Made by a program: the position numbers and the translations under genes. Below are positions 59,426 through 64,000 of a stretch of DNA of 64,000 bases, piece by piece (position 1 is the first letter of the stretch; every line of letters starts with the position of its first letter). The stretch comes from Bacilli bacterium (GTDB taxonomy: Bacteria > Bacillota_I > Bacilli_A > RF39 > UBA660). Below the pieces are notes generated by a model. That model was given only the letters and a program-made list of their open reading frames with translations. It searched no databases and had not been told where the DNA came from. Location: NCBI GenBank assembly GCA_022009835.1, contig CP091726.1, forward strand, positions 744,001-808,000. The letters run 5' to 3'.

Positions 59426-61733
59426 ATGAATAAGGATGTAATAAAAAGACATAAAGAAAGATATCAGAAAAAAAGAAGAAGAAAAAAAGATATCAAAAAG
59501 AAACTGAAAATATTTGAAAAAAATAAATGGGGCTTTACTTTAATAGAATTACTAGGAGTAATAGTAATAATTGGCCTTGTAATAGGAGGTAGTATTTTTT
59601 TGGTATAATTAAAATTAATTAACAGTTCTAAAGATGAAGCATCTATTATAAGTGAAAGTAGTATCAAAAAAACAGCTTCTATCTATAGTACAGAAAAAAA
59701 TGAGGAGGATGACTACTGGACTGAAATAACAAAGAAAGGTTATGAAGGTAAGTATTTTTGCGTAACAGTCGAAGAACTTACTTAATAAAGGACTTCTTCC
59801 TAAAGATAAAGATCTAGGAGATATTGATATTCATACCTATGTTGGTATCAGAAAAGGACAACATTACTTTTGTTAATGGGAAATCCAATATTACTTAAAA
59901 AAATACACCTTTCGAAATGAGTGGAAAATAAATCTTTAACTGAAGAACAAATAATATATGGAGTATGTACTGGTAACATTATAAATGAAACAATAACGAA
60001 ACATCCAATTTTATCTGGAGGAAATAATCATATACTGATGAAATTGTTAATATTTCTTTTTTTCAGATATAGAGGGAGAAAATATTAAAATAAAAGAAAG
60101 TACTTGTAGTTATGGCCTTACTTCTAGTAATTTAAATCAAAATGGTACAATATCAGGTAATACTTGTAGTTTTAATAATTTAAAAAGATAATACACCTTA
60201 TTATGTTAGAGTATGTACTTCTACTGAAGGTGGTAGTACAGCATGCTCAGATACGATTTCTAAATCATACAGAAGATATTATAAAATCCAGTCTTTCAAT
60301 TTATCTAATAAACTTAAAGATTACCTACGATAATGCATAATATTAAAGGAGATAGTTATTATTATTTTAAAGTCTAGTATAGAAATGCTACTAGTAATGT
60401 AAATGCAAGTAGTTGTACATTAAATAACGATAATACTTTTTAATTGTAATAATGATAATACTACTAATATAAATAGTAATGCTTGGTACAAAAACTACTA
60501 ATAAAGATATTGAATTAACTTATAGTACTCGTGGTAAAGTAAATATTGTAGCTAGAACTTATGATAAGAGTAATAATTATGCTGAAAGTAAAAAAAGATT
60601 TTTAATGTCTATAAAGCAATATTTAATAAAAGGTATCAGTAGATAAAATAGGTAGATGGTACAACAGATATAACTAAAATATGTTTAGCAGAAACTTCTG
60701 GAACTTGTACTATTAAGTCTCCTACTATCGAAAAATTAGGTTATAATGTAGTAGGTTGGAATACTAACGCTAATGCTACTACTAGTAGTTGGAATGTTAA
60801 CACTGATAAAAAAATAATACCAGTGGTACCTATTATCCAATTGTAAAAAGGTAAAAACAATTAGTAGTTACTATTCCATAGAAATACCAGTGCACAAAGA
60901 TAGCAACAACTGTTAGTAAAACATTTACTTATGGAGTAAATGGTCAAAAACATTTAGTAATAAATGGTTGGTCTAGAAAAGATTATTTATTATATGGTTG
61001 GGCATTTGCAGAAATGATGCTTGTGAAAAAAAGCATATGATGTTGATAATAAAGTATTTGATAGTTTGATTGATAAACACGCACCAAAAATTGATTTATA
61101 TGCAGTATGGAAAAAAACAAATTTTATACTATAACATACGATGCCAATGGTGGTACTGGAGCACCTGCTACACAAACTAAGAAAGCCGGTGCCAGTATAA
61201 AAATAAGTAGTGTAATACCAAAGAGAGAAAATTATGTTTTTTCTCATTGGAATACTAGTCCTTTAGGTGTAGGACATGGTGAATGGTTTAATCTAAATGA
61301 AACATATAGTAAAGATGCAGATTTAACCCTATATGCTCAATGGGACTTAAAGAAATATTAATTCTTGAATCTGTGGAAACTTCCAAAAAGCAATATAAAT
61401 ATAATAGAGAAAGCTGACTTTACTACAGAAAGCTTACTTTACCACTTTCGATTAATACTAATTTAGATAAGAATAAATTTGTATTTGGAAGCATATAGTG
61501 AAGACTGTGCTTTAAAAAGTAGATCAAGGGTAGAGGAAGAAATTGTCAAAATGAAAAATGGGTAGACTATTATACTAGTATTTATATAAATTCATTTTAT
61601 TATACTAATAATGATAATGTATATACGAATACATCTTACTGATAATACTAAGCATTGTATTAAGTTTAGAGGAAGAATAGGCACTTTCTACACTGAAAAT
61701 GAAAAAGAGTATTGTTACGAAATAGAGGGGTAG
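59426..61733 (+). CDS. Large prepilin-type surface protein with InlB-like repeats (copy 1, frameshifted)
   Basis: A long Lys/Arg leader of about 35 residues precedes KWGFTLIELLGVIVIIG. This is the N-methylation and cleavage motif of type IV prepilins, with cleavage between G and F and a Glu five residues later. The next ~100 residues (YSTEKNEEDDYW, FCVTVEELINKGLLPKDKDLG) resemble a short pilin. The rest is Thr/Ser/Asn-rich, with at least two Listeria-Bacteroides (InlB) repeats such as YTITYDANGGTGAPA. More than fifteen shifts interrupt about 750 residues. Confidence 0.7.
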
Positions 61734-61736
61734 AAT

Positions 61737-62105
61737 ATGAAAAAAGAAAAGATATTAAAAATAATTATATTCTTATTATTAATAGTAATGTTTAGTATAA
61801 CAATTGCTGTTACTAGTATTTAAAATATAATAAGAAAAGATCAATAACTGCTGAAAAAAACAGCTGAAACATTCCTGAAAAAAACACGAAATTACTAAGG
61901 AAAATTGTTATCAAAAATAATAGAAAATAAATTATGATACTTCTAATATAAATAATAGAAAGTAGAAGAAAAAGGAAGAATACTTTTTCATCGTATATTT
62001 AAAAGAAATAAAGAAACTGAAACGAAGAAGAAGAATTAGCAGTAAGTTAAAAGATGGTACAAAAAAATATCAGAAGTACACCATGTTACTGTTAAGACAG
62101 GATAA
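61737..62105 (+). CDS. Small membrane protein (frameshifted)
   Basis: A basic start (MKKEKILKIII) and one transmembrane segment (FLLLIVMFSITIAVTSI) are followed by a polar Lys/Glu tail in a region with many shifts. The tail seems to end ISEVHHVTVKTG. It lies 3 nt after the large prepilin-type gene. Function unknown. Confidence 0.5.
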
Positions 62106-62132
62106 ACAGACTACTGTTATAGTATGATAGTC

Positions 62133-62167
62133 AAAAAAGTTCTCAAACATTGAGAACTTTTTTTATT
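62133..62167 (+). terminator. Terminator before the second prepilin-like gene
   Basis: AAAAGTTCTCAA/TTGAGAACTTTT stem with a four-base loop and long T run. Confidence 0.88.
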
Positions 62168-62224
62168 GTATAATATTAAAAAAATAGGTTATACTATATA
62201 TTAGAGTATAAAGGTAGGGATATT

Positions 62225-64000
62225 ATGAATAAGAAAGGTTTTACATTAGTAGAATTACTAGGAGTAATTGTAATTCTAGCATTAGTAGTAGGTGGAGGAG
62301 TTTTTGGTATAATTAAACTAATCGAAAAATCTAGGGGAGAAAGTGCTAGTATATCAGTAGAGAGCATTAAGAAAGCTGCTACCGTATACAGCACTGAAAA
62401 AGATAACGATGAAAATTATTGGAAAGAAATGACCATAAGTAATTATGAAGGAAAATACTTTTGTGCAACAGTAGAAGAACTTATCAATAAGGGCTTGCTT
62501 CCTAAAGACAAAGATTTGGGAGAAGTTGATATCCATACTTATGTTGGCATAAGAAAAGATCTAATAACACTAACCAAAGATAACCCAGTACTCTTAAATA
62601 ACATAAAACTAGAAGAAATAGAAAAATTTAAGCAATATAGAAAAAAATTGTATGGTATATGTACAGGAAATGTTATTAATGAAAAAAAATTACTAATCCA
62701 GTATCTATTATTTCTCAGGGTAATTCATTTACTGATGAAATTAATGATATTACCTTTAGTAGGCTAGAAGGAGAAAAATATTGAAATAGATAGAACAGAA
62801 TGTTATTATAATAATGAAACTTCCGGTAATTATAATGATATAAATAAAGTAGTTGTAGATGGAACTACTAACAAATGTTCTTTAACTGGCTTAACATCTA
62901 ACAAATTACACTATATAAGAGTATGTACTTATACTAAAAAGAACTCATCTAGTTGTATTGATACTTCTAATACAACCAAAGAAATAAAAAAGCCAACATA
63001 CACTTTATCTGACAAACTTAAAATTACCTACAATAATGATAATATTAAAGGAAATAGTTATTATTATTTTTAAATCTAATAAGAACGCTACTAGTAATGT
63101 AAATGTAAGTAGTTGTACATTAAATAACGATAATACTTTTTAATTGTAATAATGATAATACTACTAATATAAATAGTAATGCTTGGTACAAAACTACTAA
63201 TAAAGATATTGAATTAACTTATAGTACTAGTGGTAAAGTAAATATTGTAGCTAGAACTTATGATAAGAGTAATAATTATGCTGAAAGCAAAAAAGATTTC
63301 AATGTATATAAAGCAATATTTAAAAAAAGGTTCAGTAGATAAAATAGGTAGATGGAATCTACTGATATAACTAAAATGTGTTTAGCAGACATTTCTGGTA
63401 CATGTAGTATTAAATCTCCTACTATCGAAAAATTAGGTTATAATGTAGTAGGTTGGAATACTAACGCTAATGCTACTACTAGTAGTTGGAATGCTAACAC
63501 TGATAAAAACAATGTTAATGGAACATATTATCCAATAGTTAAAGCTAAAACAATTAAAGTAATATTCCATCGTAATGCAAGTACTTCTGATAGTACAACT
63601 GCCACTCAAACATTTACTTATGGAGTAAGTGGTCAAAAGTTTAGTGCTAAAGGATGGAAAAATACTGGTCATACTATGGCTGGTTGGGCTAAAAATAGAA
63701 ATGCGGTAACAAAAGATTATAACACTTTAAGTGGGGTAGCAGATACTTGGATTAATAGTTATGCACCAAATATTAATTTATATGCTGTATGGAATAAAGA
63801 TACATATACCATAAAGTATGATGCTAATGGAGGCTTTGGTGCACCAGCAGAACAGAAAAAGACATATGGAAGTAACTTAACTTTATCTAGTATTAAGCCA
63901 ACAAAAACTGGTTATGTATTTAATGGCTGGAATACTAAAAAAGATGGAACAGGTACTAATTTTGCAGCAGGAAGTAATTATACCGCTAATGGAAATGCAA
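62225..64000 (+). CDS. Large prepilin-type surface protein with InlB-like repeats (copy 2, runs off the window)
   Basis: The short leader MNKKG precedes FTLVELLGVIVILALVVGGG, the type IV prepilin motif. The pilin-like head (YSTEKDNDENYW, LINKGLLPKDKDLGEVDIHT, YVGIRKD) is closely related to copy 1. The central domain is nearly identical to copy 1 between about 60400-60860 and 63050-63500. InlB-type repeats follow (IKYDANGGFGAPA, GYVFNGWNT). Shifts are near 62685, 62775, 63070, 63140 and 63325. The gene has no end in the window. Confidence 0.75.

Noticed and set aside
1..64000. Alternative genetic code with TGA as tryptophan, as in many Mollicutes
   Set aside because: Trp is encoded by TGG throughout, and TGA is the natural stop of several genes (WXG100 protein, integrase, GajB-like gene). 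Internal TGA codons coincide with frameshifts, not with recoding.

Overview
The window is about 70% A+T, uses the standard bacterial code (TGG for Trp; TGA ends several genes) and carries Firmicutes core genes. It looks like a chromosome segment of a gut-type Bacilli lineage near the RF39/Erysipelotrichia-like uncultured groups. That placement rests on gene style (SipW-type surface proteins, DUF285 repeats, NPKTS sorting signal, WXG100 proteins) and is an inference. Several genes belong to families tied to endospore formation: dacB-spmA-spmB, a CotY/CotZ-like coat protein, yqfC-yqfD and a SleB/CwlJ-like hydrolase.

A technical feature dominates the reading. Most long genes, including ones expected to be essential (ftsA, ftsW, priA, recG, glmS, nrdD), are broken by 1-2 nt shifts, mostly in A or T runs. 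The best explanation is uncorrected long-read indels, so I treat these as single intact genes and give the full span.

Layout. 1-8.3 kb: tRNA-Arg, a DNA/RNA nuclease, an RluD-like pseudouridine synthase, an AbiEi/AbiEii toxin-antitoxin pair behind an operator-promoter, dacB-spmA-spmB, an Abi_2 (AbiD/F-like) gene bracketed by two copies of a 45-bp hairpin repeat, tRNA-Met and a ZnuA-like lipoprotein. 8.4-11.5 kb: a surface protein with a GC-rich variable-looking C-terminus, then a tyrosine recombinase between ~90-bp inverted repeats, then a GC-rich structured block. 11.5-19.9 kb: queA, tRNA-Leu, a class III ribonucleotide reductase whose glycyl-radical domain is a separate small gene, nrdG, ftsW and priA. 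20-31 kb: a Fic protein, an unknown operon ending in a lipoprotein, a second copy of the variable surface protein, coat/sporulation genes, and an NPKTS-anchored wall protein. 31-37 kb: an IS3 element, sortase B, a Ser-rich SleB-like hydrolase and WXG100-type small proteins. 37-43.7 kb: ftsA-ftsZ, a DUF285 surface protein and recG.

43.8-55.2 kb is an integrative mobilizable element: integrase, MobV-type relaxase, RepA-like ATPase, a small DNA-binding protein and two XRE regulators. Its cargo is defence: a YhcG-type nuclease, an EcoRI-type adenine methylase, a DUF262-HNH nuclease and a Gabija-like OLD-nuclease/UvrD-helicase pair. It lies between two similar small-RNA-like units that share an 11-bp unpaired segment. 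55.4-64 kb holds a second Fic protein, a SanA-like protein, the glmS ribozyme and glmS, and two large tandem prepilin-type surface proteins; the second runs off the window end.
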